Origin: Paraglaciecola sp. L1A13
Lineage (GTDB): Bacteria > Pseudomonadota > Gammaproteobacteria > Enterobacterales > Alteromonadaceae
DNA length: 64,000 nucleotides
NCBI RefSeq assembly: GCF_009796745.1
Contig: NZ_CP047024.1
Span: 4,836,001 to 4,900,000, forward strand
Reading direction: 5' to 3'
The translations under genes and the position numbers were made by a program. The notes below the pieces were generated by a model. The model worked only from the letters and a program-made list of their open reading frames with translations. It had not been told where the DNA came from and made no database searches. Positions 1 to 8,962 of the stretch are shown piece after piece (position 1 is the first letter of the stretch; each line of letters opens with the position of its first letter).

Positions 1-668
1 AATTTACACGCACGACTAGAAAAAATATCATCACCGCGATAACCAGCAACGGACATACGATGACGCACATACTGAAACACCTGATCAGCGTTCATTAATT
101 TTAGCGCATAGGAAAATGTCACTCGCTGTTTTAATTGGCGTAACTCAGGTAATGCAAGCTTATCGTCTAGCTCAGGTTGGCCAAACAACACCACCTGCAA
201 AAGTTTGCGCGATTCAGTCTCTAAGTTAGTGATCAAGCGCAGTGCTTCAATACTCTCAATAGGCAAAGCTTGAGCCTCATCTATGATTAGCACCACACCT
301 CGATTCTGTTGATTAACTTCAATAAGACGCTGTTGAAGACGCTGGGTAAATTCCTGTTGATCCGCATTGCTACTTAACGTCACGTTGAGCTCTGCAGCTA
401 CTGAGCGTCGCAACTCACTGGGCGTCAAATATGGATTCGGAATATAGGCCGCAACAAATGGTTCAGGTAGCTCGTTAAGCAATTTGCGACAAATCAGCGT
501 TTTGCCCGTCCCCACTTCCCCAGTCACTTTAATAAAACCTTCACCGGTCTTTATTGCAGTGAGTAACACATCGATGGCTTCTTTATGGCTAGGTAGACCA
601 AAAAAGTAGCTAGTGTTAGGGGTAAGGGTAAAAGGCAATTCCTTTATACCGTAGTGGTATAAATACAT
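1..668 (-). CDS. mshM: MSHA biogenesis ATPase MshM (partial, C-terminus off the left edge)
   Basis: An ExeA/GspA-like AAA ATPase of the mannose-sensitive haemagglutinin (type IVa) pilus system. Reading leftwards from the ATG at 668 the protein begins MYLYHYGIKELPFTL and carries a Walker A motif (GEVGTGKT) near residue 50 and a Walker B motif (VVLIIDEAQ) near residue 100. About 222 residues are visible before the window ends, so the C-terminal part is missing. It follows mshL with only a 4-nt gap and is the last visible gene of the msh operon. In relatives MshM is an inner-membrane-associated ATPase thought to help secretin or peptidoglycan-related assembly. The family call rests on the ATPase motifs plus strict operon position. 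Confidence 0.88.
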   Translation of the reverse strand, partial: MYLYHYGIKELPFTLTPNTSYFFGLPSHKEAIDVLLTAIKTGEGFIKVTGEVGTGKTLICRKLLNELPEPFVAAYIPNPYLTPSELRRSVAAELNVTLSSNADQQEFTQRLQQRLIEVNQQNRGVVLIIDEAQALPIESIEALRLITNLETESRKLLQVVLFGQPELDDKLALPELRQLKQRVTFSYALKLMNADQVFQYVRHRMSVAGYRGDDIFSSRACK

Positions 669-672
669 CGCG

Positions 673-2337
673 TTATTCCACGTGCAGCCAATCGGCCATT
701 TGATTTCGGCTTCTAAGCAATTGTTGACGCCACGTATCTGCACCTACCACTGTGGGTCTAAGCAAAATAACCAATTCTTTTTTGGTTTCAGTTTCTTGAA
801 TATTTTTAAACAGATTACCCAACACGGGTATGTCCCCTAACAAAGGAGTTTTTGATTCGGTCGTGGAAATAATCGACTGCATTAAGCCGCCAATGACGAC
901 TATTTCACCTGAACGGGCGTGGATAATGGTATCTGATTCACGAATATTACTGGCTGCTAAGGGCAGTACATATTCTTCTTCGTTTAACGTGACCACTTTT
1001 TGTTGTTCTTCAGTTTCTATAACTGACGGATGTACATGCAGCAATACACCGCCGGTGGCATCAATTTGCGGTGTTACATCCAAGGCAATTCCTGAGAAAA
1101 AAGGCGTAAGTTCAATATCTGGGGTACTGGTGCTCGTAGTCGTCGTAACGGTACTTGAACTGGAAACATCCGTCACAAAGTACTCGTCGTCGCCAACCTT
1201 AATCACCGCTTTTTGATTATTAATAGCCGTTACACGGGGACTAGATAAAACCTGCACGTTACCTTGGGTTTGCAGTAAATTAAGAACGCCACTGAAATCT
1301 TTATTGATAAACGATAGGCTGGTAATGCCTCCTAGCGAAGCTGAAATCGCATCACCTAAGCTACCTGAAGTAGTTGAAAACTGAAAATCAGTACTGCCAC
1401 TGTTTGCTAGCACTTCTGTCCAATTGATCCCTTGCTGATAGCCGTCACTTAGGGATACTTCTAATATACGTGCTTCTAAAATAACCTGTCGTTGCACATG
1501 CTCTTCTGAAATAGCTAAAAACTCTTTCACTGAACGAATTTCGCTTGGTAACGCCCTAACGGTAACAAGCCCAGCTTGGGGCATAACCATTACATTCCGA
1601 CCATCTTCAACCCCTACCATCACTTGCAGCGACGCCAGTAAGTCTTTCCAAAAGTCGGTTTCTGTACTGGTTGAAATACTGGTGCCATTACCGTTACTTC
1701 CAGAATTCAAACTATTTGAGCTGCCGCTACTGGTTGACGAATTACCACTAAAACTATTTTGCGAACCGCTTTGTGTACTATTATTACCTTGCGACTGGGA
1801 TACACCGCCAGACGTAATACTGGTTTGGGTGGCACCGTCACGTTTCATTAATAGATAGTTAACCGCGAAGGTTTCTGTACGCATCCCAGACGGGTAAATA
1901 CGGTAAATGTTTTGCCTACGCTGCACATCATAACCATAGATTTCAGTGACGATGTCAAAAATTTGCTCAAGAGTGACTTGCTTTAAATTAAGTGTAATTA
2001 CGCCGGAAACAGACGGATGAATAGCCACACTAAAAGGGGTGTCTTCCACTATTCCAGCGAAAAAGCTTACCGCATCGATTTGTTGTGCGTTTATATCGAA
2101 TTTAGGCTCACCAAAAAGAACGTTATCTGTTCCTTCTGATTGTGGCATTAAGGTTTGCTGAACTGCATCAGGTAAAAGGGGTACATCTTGTTTTTTATGG
2201 CTCACCGCCTGGTCGCTATCCGCGATTGCGTCGTCCAGTGACTTCTCATAATGCTGAGTATCATGTTTCGACTGACAGGCAACTAATACCAGCAAAAGAC
2301 CGGCTAAAGTAATACGCTTAAAATCCATCATTTGCAT
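673..2337 (-). CDS. mshL: MSHA pilus outer-membrane secretin MshL
   Basis: Secretin of the GspD/PilQ family that forms the outer-membrane channel for the MSHA pilus. The 554-residue product starts with a lipoprotein signal (LVLVAC, lipid-accepting Cys about residue 21). An STN-like periplasmic domain lies around residues 85-150. It is followed by a low-complexity Ser/Gly/Asn/Thr linker (about 172-228) and the secretin core, which ends in the family signature TPLLGDIPVLGNLF (about 497-510) and ELVILLRP. A second Ser/Thr stretch interrupts the core near residue 400. The start overlaps the end of mshK by up to 20 nt; a methionine at residue 3 or 4 is an equally good start. It belongs to the mshI-mshM operon. 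Confidence 0.93.
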   Translation of the reverse strand: MQMMDFKRITLAGLLLVLVACQSKHDTQHYEKSLDDAIADSDQAVSHKKQDVPLLPDAVQQTLMPQSEGTDNVLFGEPKFDINAQQIDAVSFFAGIVEDTPFSVAIHPSVSGVITLNLKQVTLEQIFDIVTEIYGYDVQRRQNIYRIYPSGMRTETFAVNYLLMKRDGATQTSITSGGVSQSQGNNSTQSGSQNSFSGNSSTSSGSSNSLNSGSNGNGTSISTSTETDFWKDLLASLQVMVGVEDGRNVMVMPQAGLVTVRALPSEIRSVKEFLAISEEHVQRQVILEARILEVSLSDGYQQGINWTEVLANSGSTDFQFSTTSGSLGDAISASLGGITSLSFINKDFSGVLNLLQTQGNVQVLSSPRVTAINNQKAVIKVGDDEYFVTDVSSSSTVTTTTSTSTPDIELTPFFSGIALDVTPQIDATGGVLLHVHPSVIETEEQQKVVTLNEEEYVLPLAASNIRESDTIIHARSGEIVVIGGLMQSIISTTESKTPLLGDIPVLGNLFKNIQETETKKELVILLRPTVVGADTWRQQLLRSRNQMADWLHVE

Positions 2338-2677
2338 CTTTTATAAATTGAGACTGATTAACGAAAAGTTCCTGCGAGCCATCGGAGCCGCGCAATACAA
2401 CTCGATTATTGCTGATTGATACAAGCGTTTTCCCAGCCACATTCTGCCCTTCTTCCACATTCACTCCATTGATAATGGCGCGCTTATTAACACCATTGAT
2501 AAAAATTGCATTCAGAATAAGTATATCGTCCTGTTCTGCTTCAGCTGAAGTGCTAGAAATGGCATTCATGGGTCGCGTGGGATCTATTAATGTTTGTGCA
2601 TTGGCTGTCATGCCAGATACCAATACAACCAGTAACCATTTAGATATAAAAGCAAATTTAATTTTCATATTACACAC
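2318..2677 (-). CDS. mshK: MSHA biogenesis protein MshK (PilP-like)
   Basis: Small (119 aa) exported protein between mshJ and mshL, the place mshK occupies in Vibrio and Shewanella. It has an N-terminal signal sequence ending near MTANAQ, then the motif DPTRPM that is typical of PilP/GspC-type secretin-partner proteins. The C-terminal half (LNAIFINGVNKRAIINGVNV) looks like the short beta domain of this family. It probably links the inner-membrane assembly platform to the MshL secretin. It overlaps mshJ by 8 nt and mshL by up to 20 nt, which points to translational coupling. The name relies on gene order as much as on sequence. Confidence 0.82.
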   Translation of the reverse strand: MCNMKIKFAFISKWLLVVLVSGMTANAQTLIDPTRPMNAISSTSAEAEQDDILILNAIFINGVNKRAIINGVNVEEGQNVAGKTLVSISNNRVVLRGSDGSQELFVNQSQFIKDANDGF

Positions 2678-3371
2678 CTATAAATGCCTCGCTAGTACTG
2701 AGCGTATAGAGCTCAACCTCGACCAATGCATTTGGATAGTTGTCCACCGCATAGTTAAAGCGCTTCCAATAAAACTGCCACTTAAGACTTTCAATCTTGG
2801 TCAAATAACGTTGAATATCAAAATAGCTTCCCTTGACCGATAACATCACGCCATGACGGTACAAATTGATATCGTCTGATGTGTTGACGTCATCATTGAT
2901 CTCTTTTTCATCATTGTTTTTCATAGTAGTACTAAGCACAGCAGTTGGCGCAATAGATTGCATACTCACTAAGGTCACGCCCTCACTATCTGCTAGTACT
3001 TTCTCAAGTAACATCGGCATTTGTGTTGGGCGCACCAAATTCACCGTTTGATGCTGTAAATGCGTATCTAATTCTTTCATTCGTTGGGTTAACTTAGCCA
3101 AAGAATCAGCCAACTGAAGATTTGGGTCGTTATTAAATAGTTGTTCACTGACAGCTAATTGGGCTTCGACACTGCGATACTGATTATGCTGAGCGGCTAA
3201 ATCTTGCGCTTCTCGCACGATTTTTTCATTCAAGGGTTCAATAAATAACATGTAACCCACCATAATAATAACCACTGCACCAGCGACTAAAATAAGCATT
3301 TTTTCACGCTGAGTAATGTTTTGAAACTGCTCAAACAGCGTTTTATATCTATCGCTTAGCCCTTGGTTCAT
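2670..3371 (-). CDS. mshJ: MSHA biogenesis protein MshJ (PilO-like)
   Basis: 233-residue inner-membrane protein with one N-terminal transmembrane segment (about residues 25-45, LILVAGAVVIIMVGYMLFI). A periplasmic coiled-coil region follows (about 50-105, rich in Gln, Glu and Leu), then a ferredoxin-like PilO/GspM-type domain. Its start overlaps the stop of the PilN-like gene as ATGA (3368-3371). In type IVa systems PilM-PilN-PilO build the inner-membrane alignment complex, and the gene order here (PilM-like, PilN-like, PilO-like, PilP-like, secretin) reproduces that arrangement. Confidence 0.85.
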   Translation of the reverse strand: MNQGLSDRYKTLFEQFQNITQREKMLILVAGAVVIIMVGYMLFIEPLNEKIVREAQDLAAQHNQYRSVEAQLAVSEQLFNNDPNLQLADSLAKLTQRMKELDTHLQHQTVNLVRPTQMPMLLEKVLADSEGVTLVSMQSIAPTAVLSTTMKNNDEKEINDDVNTSDDINLYRHGVMLSVKGSYFDIQRYLTKIESLKWQFYWKRFNYAVDNYPNALVEVELYTLSTSEAFIGV

Positions 3372-3979
3372 GGTTGCTCTTTTCCTTGCGCTTGTGATGA
3401 ATTTTCTGTGCCTAGGGTAAACATCAGCTGTTCATTCTCATCACGATAAAGTTTAGTAGTAGCAAACTCTTGACCTTTGAAGCGTTGTGTTAAACTCAAA
3501 CTACTAACCCATTTAGGTATAAGAGACGAGTCGGTGGCGCCGCCTTCGATCATGACTTGTCGTTCATCAAGGTGAATACGTGTTAGCCATAAACCTGCTT
3601 GATGATTGAGCGCCAAGCCATTCATTAGCCCAGCGAAACCATTAGATTTAAACTGCTCTTGACCTGAAAGTTCATCAATTATTCTTTGCTTCTGCCTTAT
3701 ACCAAATTGCTTACTCTCAATTGCAGCAACCAACTCAGGATCTTTTGTGCGACTGCCAAGAGATTCATTTAACGCCATCAATCTGTCTTCAATTTGTATT
3801 TTTTGATTTTGTGCCGTGGTCAACTCATCAAGAATATCTCGTTCTTGGGTATAACTTAGAAAGTAAACGACGCTAATAATAGTCAATAGAACAAACCAGA
3901 TAGACAGTACAAATGACAACGTCAACACTTCTAATTTGGGTTGTAGCTCTGGTAGAAATAGATTAATACGTGACTTCAT
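3368..3979 (-). CDS. MSHA biogenesis PilN-like protein
   Basis: 203-residue PilN/GspL-C-like protein. A short cytoplasmic N-terminus (KSRINLFLPELQPK) resembles the PilN motif INLLP that docks in PilM. One transmembrane helix (about residues 20-45) and a coiled coil (about 50-95) follow, then a periplasmic ferredoxin-like domain (LWLTRIHLDERQVMIEGGA). Both ends overlap neighbours as ATGA, with the PilM-like gene upstream and mshJ downstream, so the three proteins are probably made in fixed proportion. Some genomes call this gene mshI2 or mshI1; I leave the symbol blank because usage varies. Confidence 0.85.
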   Translation of the reverse strand: MKSRINLFLPELQPKLEVLTLSFVLSIWFVLLTIISVVYFLSYTQERDILDELTTAQNQKIQIEDRLMALNESLGSRTKDPELVAAIESKQFGIRQKQRIIDELSGQEQFKSNGFAGLMNGLALNHQAGLWLTRIHLDERQVMIEGGATDSSLIPKWVSSLSLTQRFKGQEFATTKLYRDENEQLMFTLGTENSSQAQGKEQP

Positions 3980-4920
3980 TGGGTAGCCCCATTACCGAGT
4001 TCCGTTTCGGACAAAGCGGCGCCTAAACTGGCTAAACTGATAGTTTGATTAATCTCTGGTGAATTTAAGGGCAAAGCCATTACCTCTACCGGCATAAAGG
4101 TCAAATCTTTAATAATTTTGGCTAGCTGTTGTTGTATTGGGGAATTTAAGTACACCACTATGCTTCTTACTGGGGCTTGACGCAGCTGGCTCTCAAAATA
4201 ATCCATAGAACGCTGAATTTCCACACTTAACGTGTCACCCATCCCCATCTGAAATTCTTCTAATGAAAAGCTCGGTAAGTTTTCATAACCTTTCAATCGG
4301 CGTGAGAAAAACAGCTTACCCTGTTTGATAATGTTTAAATTAATCTGCCCCCCTTTCTCTTGAAACAAGGTCAAAATAGCATCATCGTTAGTAGGCAACA
4401 GTTCGCTGGTAGCCAGCTCTTCTATGCTGATAGTCACAAGTTTTAAATCGGCTTTAAGAATACCTTTTATAATTGCGCTAATTTGAGGGCGACTGACGGC
4501 AACAACGTTGACTTTTTCTTTGCCGCCTATGGCATCGGGGTGATCATAATAATCGAGTACGTGTTCATCTGTGCCAATTAACTGTTCTTTAACTTGCCAT
4601 TTCAGCGCTTTTGCAACTTCTTGCTCTTCAACATCTGGCTTATCGATTTGAAAAAGTTGATATTTATTTAGCCCTAACGCCACATAACAGGGGGTACGAG
4701 CCAATTTATTTTGCTCTACGTAGGCTGCAAGATGCTTCGCCCAATCTTGCATAGGCAGGCTATGTTGTTTTACCCACTCAAACTTACCAGATTTTCTCTG
4801 AATAACATTCAGGTGCAGCTCGGCATCGCCAAGTTCAATTCCAATTGAATGAAACTTTGAAGGCTTACTAAAATACTGCTTAATAACCTCCCGCCAGCTA
4901 ATTCGCATTTTTCGGTTCAT
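3976..4920 (-). CDS. mshI: MSHA biogenesis protein MshI (PilM-like)
   Basis: 314-residue cytoplasmic protein of the PilM/actin-like ATPase group and the first visible gene of the minus-strand msh operon. The N-terminus (FHSIGIELGDAELHL, about residues 23-37) is a degenerate form of the actin-like phosphate-1 loop. Later segments (VNVVAVSRPQISAI, ISIEELATSELL) match the domain arrangement of PilM. It probably binds the N-terminal tail of the PilN-like protein encoded next. The usual upstream neighbour csrD/mshH is absent here; a separate unit (astC-astA-DUF1338) lies upstream on the same strand and ends in a terminator at 5106-5132. Confidence 0.85.
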   Translation of the reverse strand: MNRKMRISWREVIKQYFSKPSKFHSIGIELGDAELHLNVIQRKSGKFEWVKQHSLPMQDWAKHLAAYVEQNKLARTPCYVALGLNKYQLFQIDKPDVEEQEVAKALKWQVKEQLIGTDEHVLDYYDHPDAIGGKEKVNVVAVSRPQISAIIKGILKADLKLVTISIEELATSELLPTNDDAILTLFQEKGGQINLNIIKQGKLFFSRRLKGYENLPSFSLEEFQMGMGDTLSVEIQRSMDYFESQLRQAPVRSIVVYLNSPIQQQLAKIIKDLTFMPVEVMALPLNSPEINQTISLASLGAALSETELGNGATQ

Positions 4921-5105
4921 ACCTTGTTACATTACGTTGACATTACAACAAACTTTGGAATAAAGCGCTAGTAATATAAATCCCTGCTCCATTCATGATT
5001 TATTAGCTATACCAATAAGTTAACTTGGTGTTTAACAGTGTAATTCTGCTTTAGTATAGAAGACAATAACGACATTGCGAGGCGCAAACAATTAGACAAT
5101 CGGCT

Positions 5106-5132
5106 AAAAAAAAGGGGCCTCGAAAGCCCCTT
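5106..5132 (-). terminator. Intrinsic terminator of the astC-astA-DUF1338 unit
   Basis: On the minus strand a 7-bp stem AAGGGGC/GCCCCTT with a 7-nt loop is followed by a run of eight T (plus-strand A run 5106-5113). It lies 26 nt past the stop of the DUF1338 gene and separates that unit from mshI. Confidence 0.85.
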
Positions 5133-5158
5133 AAACGGTAATAAAATAAACCAAAACT

Positions 5159-5965
5159 TTATCTAGCGTTGGTACTTTCAAAAATTTTGTCTGCGGATTC
5201 AGCTACAAAGCCTGTGAACAGCGTGCCATCCGGCTTGGGGTAGCGCTTGGCAAACTCGTAGAAGCAACTGGGGATAGCTCGCTCACCGTCACTAAAAGCG
5301 ACCGGATATTTATCAGCTAACGTTGAAGACTGCTCTAGCATAACCTCAACCGAACCCTTGATTTCTCCGCCTGATGTATTCAATGACAAACCGGCATCTT
5401 TTACTGCTTGGTTGATTTGTTCGATAGAATCAAATTCACTCAAATGATTGTTACTCACTGTAAAGTGATTGGCGCGATAGCCCCAAGCTGCAACCCATGC
5501 GGCAAACTCGGATTCTTGCAACAGTTGTTGATAGGTTGCGTAATCGATATCCCAGTGACGCCCTGAGTACAAGAAGTTATCTTGAGTCACGGCATTTTTA
5601 TCCATGTTGGCAACTAACGCGCCGATGGTGCTTTGTAATGATTCGCTGCATTGTTCAAGCAGTAATTCTGAGATAAACACTTTAGGTAAATCAGGGTGTT
5701 CAGGATGCTCAAAATGTTTGGCGTAAAGTTTTTTTGCGACAAAGTGGTATTCACCGCAAGCTTGATAACCTAATGCTTCGAAATGCGCGGCCAAGGCGCT
5801 TAATCCGATGTTAGGTAAATTAAACGTGCGCAGTGCAATATGATCATTAATCACTTCTTGGCCTTGGGTTTTTCCAAATAAATCATGTACGGTGACCGCG
5901 GAAGGTGTAACCGCTAAGTAGCTTTCCCATAATTTTTCAAACAACGTGTTTACGTTAGTATGCAT
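5159..5965 (-). CDS. DUF1338 family protein (HglS/YdcJ-like non-haem iron dioxygenase fold)
   Basis: 268-residue DUF1338 protein. The family includes 2-oxoadipate dioxygenase/decarboxylase HglS, an iron enzyme using a His-His-Glu triad. Candidate ligands visible here are His42 (DHIALRTF), His167 (NHFTVS) and Glu237 (FYEFAKRY). I start it at 5965 because AAAAGG lies about 8 nt upstream; an ATG at 6007 would add 14 residues that do not look conserved. It is shorter than HglS (about 460 aa), as is common for DUF1338 proteins in arginine-catabolism loci. It follows astA closely and so probably serves arginine or related amino-acid degradation; the real substrate is unknown. Confidence 0.75.
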   Translation of the reverse strand: MHTNVNTLFEKLWESYLAVTPSAVTVHDLFGKTQGQEVINDHIALRTFNLPNIGLSALAAHFEALGYQACGEYHFVAKKLYAKHFEHPEHPDLPKVFISELLLEQCSESLQSTIGALVANMDKNAVTQDNFLYSGRHWDIDYATYQQLLQESEFAAWVAAWGYRANHFTVSNNHLSEFDSIEQINQAVKDAGLSLNTSGGEIKGSVEVMLEQSSTLADKYPVAFSDGERAIPSCFYEFAKRYPKPDGTLFTGFVAESADKIFESTNAR

Positions 5966-6023
5966 AATTAACAACCTTTTATTCAATATTATGTCGGTAA
6001 AAGACAAGGCTTAACCTTGCTTC

Positions 6024-7067
6024 TTAAAGTGCGATAAAGCGAACGTCACTACCATTGGATAACCCCAGCGCTTCGGCCATATCCCTATGAATATGTAGTT
6101 CGTTTACTGTCTCGTAATAGTTCACTAGAGCCGATACTGTGGCGCGAAATTGACTCACGTCTGTGTTGCACAACATGTAATTTTGCTCTTTCGAATAAGC
6201 TAATTTAGCAGGCGTTACTGCATCATCAATAACGACTTTAGCTACGCAGCTTTGCTGCACCGTGCGTATATTTTTAAGGGCCACTTCGACCGTAGGCCCA
6301 GCGTCAAACAAATCCACATACCCGCGGTGCAAAAAACCTTCTTTTTGTAGCAAACGTAAAGCCGGTGCGGTTTTTTCGTGCACTTTGGCAATTACGTTTT
6401 GTGCCTCAGGGCTAAGTAATGCCACATAAATAGGGTGTTTGGGCATCAATTCAGCAATAAAGGACTTATCGCCTATCCCGACTAAGTAATCCGCAGTAGG
6501 GAAATCAATACCAAAAAAGTTTGATTCTAACCATGCCCAAAATGGTGAGTGGCCGTTTTCATCGGAAACACCGCGCATTTCAGCAATCACCAAATCTGCA
6601 AACCGCTCGGGGTGGTTAGCCATAAATAGATAGCGTACACGTGATAAAAGCTGACCAGAAAAACCTCGACGGTATTTTTCTCGCACAAACAAGGTGCATA
6701 CTTCAGATGCACCCGTGTAGTCGTTGCATAGGTTCAAGGTCTCAACGACTTTCTTTACCCCTAAGCTAGGCGAATAATGTACATGGCTAGCAATATGATA
6801 GTGATAAAACGGCGCACTCAGCCCAACGGCGGCTTCAATAGCCGTTACACCAATAATATCTTTGCTTTGGGTATCTTCCAGTACAAATAAGTAACTTTGC
6901 TGACCAGGAGTCGTTACCTTTTCAGCAAAACTCGTTTCCGCCCGAGTTATTTTACTCAGCAATAATTCATCATTGTCAGGCAATGATGTAAAGCCATGCC
7001 CAGATTCAATCGCAATCTGTTTTAGCGCACGAAAATCTGCAGCGCAAATAGGGCGAATTACTAACAT
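6024..7067 (-). CDS. astA: Arginine N-succinyltransferase AstA
   Basis: 347 residues, close to the 344 of E. coli AstA. The enzyme transfers succinyl from succinyl-CoA to arginine, the first step of the arginine succinyltransferase (AST) pathway that releases ammonia and ends in glutamate and succinate. Family features include the N-terminal MLVIRPICAADF, SSHVHYSPSLGV-like segment (here ASHVHYSPSLGV, about residue 97), CTLFVREKYRRGFSGQLLSR (about 125) and GYVDLFDAGPTVE (about 250). It lies 5 nt downstream of astC, clearly in the same operon. astB, astD and astE are not in the window. Confidence 0.95.
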   Translation of the reverse strand: MLVIRPICAADFRALKQIAIESGHGFTSLPDNDELLLSKITRAETSFAEKVTTPGQQSYLFVLEDTQSKDIIGVTAIEAAVGLSAPFYHYHIASHVHYSPSLGVKKVVETLNLCNDYTGASEVCTLFVREKYRRGFSGQLLSRVRYLFMANHPERFADLVIAEMRGVSDENGHSPFWAWLESNFFGIDFPTADYLVGIGDKSFIAELMPKHPIYVALLSPEAQNVIAKVHEKTAPALRLLQKEGFLHRGYVDLFDAGPTVEVALKNIRTVQQSCVAKVVIDDAVTPAKLAYSKEQNYMLCNTDVSQFRATVSALVNYYETVNELHIHRDMAEALGLSNGSDVRFIAL

Positions 7068-7072
7068 ATTGT

Positions 7073-8278
7073 CTAGCCTTTTACGAGGTATGCCACTGCT
7101 TGTTCAAAGCGCACCAGACCTTGCTCGATATCTTGCAAAGGGATCACTAAAGACGGGGTGAAACGCACCACATCAGCACCCGCAATCAGGCACATCAAAC
7201 CTTGCTCGGCGGCGGCGTTTAATAATGCTTTCGCCTGCCCCTTATAGGTATCATTTAGTGCAGCGCCGAGAAGTAAGCCTTTGCCTCGAATTTCAGAAAA
7301 GACGTTATATTTAGCATTGATACGCTCGAGACCACCGCGAAATAGTTGCTCTCGTTCTGTAACGCCAGCGAGTACATCACTATCACTCACCACATTTAAA
7401 ACAGCTTCAGCGACCGCACATGCAAGCGGGTTACCACCATAAGTGGAACCATGAGTACCAATTTTTAGATGTTTGGCTATTTCAGTGGTCGTCAGCATTG
7501 CACCGATAGGAAATCCACCACCCAATGCTTTAGCTGACGTTAAAATATCTGGCGTAACGCCCAAATCCTGATACGCGTACATCGCGCCTGTTCGGCCAAC
7601 ACCTGTTTGCACTTCGTCAAAAATCATTAACGCGTTATGTTTATCACATAGTGCACGTACGCCTTTAATAAAATCAGCTTCAGGGGAGATAATGCCGCCT
7701 TCGCCTTGCAAGGGTTCTAACATCACAGCACAGGTATTGTCAGAAATTAGCGCTCCGACACTGGCTAAATCATTATAATCTGCATGAGCGATGTCACCCG
7801 GTTTAGGACCAAAGCCGTCGCTGTACGCCGCTTGGCCGCCCACCGTTACGGTAAAAAATGTACGACCGTGAAAGCTTTTGGTAAACGAGATAATTTGCGA
7901 TTTATGTTGACCGTGCACATCCAGCGCCCAGCGACGGGCTAGCTTTAATGCAGCTTCGTTTGCTTCAGCACCTGAATTGGCAAAATAGATTTTATCGGCA
8001 AACGTCAACTCAGTTAATTTTTTAGCTAAACGCAACGCTGGCTCGTTAGTCATAACATTCGACAAATGCCATAACTTCTGGCCTTGCTCAGTTAGGGCTT
8101 GCACCAACGCGGGATGACAATGGCCTAAGCAGTTCACTGCAATGCCACCAGCAAAATCTATATATTCTTTGTCATTTTGATCCCACACGCGAGAACCTTG
8201 ACCACGCACGGGAATGATCGCTGAAGGCGCATAATTGGGGACCATCACTTCATCGAACAATTCTCTGGTTACTTGCAT
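7073..8278 (-). CDS. astC: Acetylornithine/succinylornithine aminotransferase (AstC/ArgD)
   Basis: 401-residue class III PLP aminotransferase. The PLP-binding lysine is Lys250 in [13 protein letters not shown] and the cofactor-ring aspartate is Asp221 in [27 protein letters not shown] (about 99-115) is also typical. AstC and ArgD are hardly distinguishable by sequence. Position directly before astA and divergent from an Lrp-type regulator argues for a main role in succinylornithine transamination, though the same protein may also serve arginine synthesis. It is the first gene of the minus-strand unit. Confidence 0.92.
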   Translation of the reverse strand: MQVTRELFDEVMVPNYAPSAIIPVRGQGSRVWDQNDKEYIDFAGGIAVNCLGHCHPALVQALTEQGQKLWHLSNVMTNEPALRLAKKLTELTFADKIYFANSGAEANEAALKLARRWALDVHGQHKSQIISFTKSFHGRTFFTVTVGGQAAYSDGFGPKPGDIAHADYNDLASVGALISDNTCAVMLEPLQGEGGIISPEADFIKGVRALCDKHNALMIFDEVQTGVGRTGAMYAYQDLGVTPDILTSAKALGGGFPIGAMLTTTEIAKHLKIGTHGSTYGGNPLACAVAEAVLNVVSDSDVLAGVTEREQLFRGGLERINAKYNVFSEIRGKGLLLGAALNDTYKGQAKALLNAAAEQGLMCLIAGADVVRFTPSLVIPLQDIEQGLVRFEQAVAYLVKG

Positions 8279-8404
8279 ACTTGGTTCTCCTGTTAGATTT
8301 TAAATGAGTCACTCTGCCGATAAACAAAGTGTGGGTAAAGCTATATTATCAGGATAAACAGATTAAAATTGCAGTAGCATTATGGTTAAAATGGCAGAGT
8401 AATT

Positions 8405-8434
8405 TGTCAAAATAACCAAAATAAGTGTCAAAAT
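8405..8434. promoter_or_regulatory. Direct repeat TGTCAAAAT in the astC/lrp-like divergent region
   Basis: Two exact copies of TGTCAAAAT (8405-8413 and 8426-8434) lie 21 bp apart, two helical turns, just before and overlapping the start codon of the Lrp-type gene. They sit in the 154-bp region between astC and that gene. They could be autoregulatory operator half-sites; this is inference from position and spacing only. Confidence 0.35.
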
Positions 8435-8861
8435 GATAACCAAACAAGAACAACAACTTCTTTCTATACTGCGATCTAACGCTCGAGCAAGTATTTCGGA
8501 CCTAGCTAGAGTGCTAAATTTGTCTCGCTCCACCGTGCAAAATAGAATGAGTAAGCTTGAAGAAAGCGGCGTAATAAAAGGCTACGCAGTGCAATATGGT
8601 AGCGAATATCAAGACAATCTTGTGTCATCGCACGTGTCGATTAAAGTAAGACAAAAGTTAACCGCTAAAACCAACGCCGAACTTCGCCAAGTCAGTGAAG
8701 TAAGCGAGCTTTATGCCATTAGCGGTGAATATGACTTGATTGCCATAGTGCAAGCAGAATCGCTTGAGCAACTCAGTCATATTTTAGACAAAATTGGTAA
8801 TTTCAAAGGTGTAGAGCGTACGAATTCATCGGTTATTTTGGAAACAAAATTTAAACGTTAA
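8433..8861 (+). CDS. Lrp/AsnC family transcriptional regulator
   Basis: 142-residue Lrp/AsnC protein. The N-terminal winged helix-turn-helix covers about residues 3-52 (ISDLARVLNLSRSTVQNRMS is the HTH core) and the C-terminal RAM/ligand-binding domain covers about 65-140 (AISGEYDLIAIVQAES is typical). It is divergent from astC with 154 bp between, so it most likely controls the arginine-catabolic operon and itself, perhaps in response to arginine or a related amino acid. No clear Shine-Dalgarno sequence precedes the ATG. Confidence 0.9.
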   Translation: MITKQEQQLLSILRSNARASISDLARVLNLSRSTVQNRMSKLEESGVIKGYAVQYGSEYQDNLVSSHVSIKVRQKLTAKTNAELRQVSEVSELYAISGEYDLIAIVQAESLEQLSHILDKIGNFKGVERTNSSVILETKFKR

Positions 8862-8962
8862 ATTTTTTTATTATTCTTAATGCACAACAAAACCAACTAA
8901 TAAAATGCAATGGGTACTAACACGGCGCAATTTATTGACGCTCAGTTGTGCGACGAGCCGGT

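Noticed and set aside
830..1216. 128-codon frame antisense to mshL
   Set aside because: It mirrors the Ser/Thr-rich part of mshL and has no independent coding signs.
7067..8278. Naming the aminotransferase argD only
   Set aside because: ArgD and AstC are hardly separable by sequence, but direct linkage to astA favours astC; dual use remains possible.
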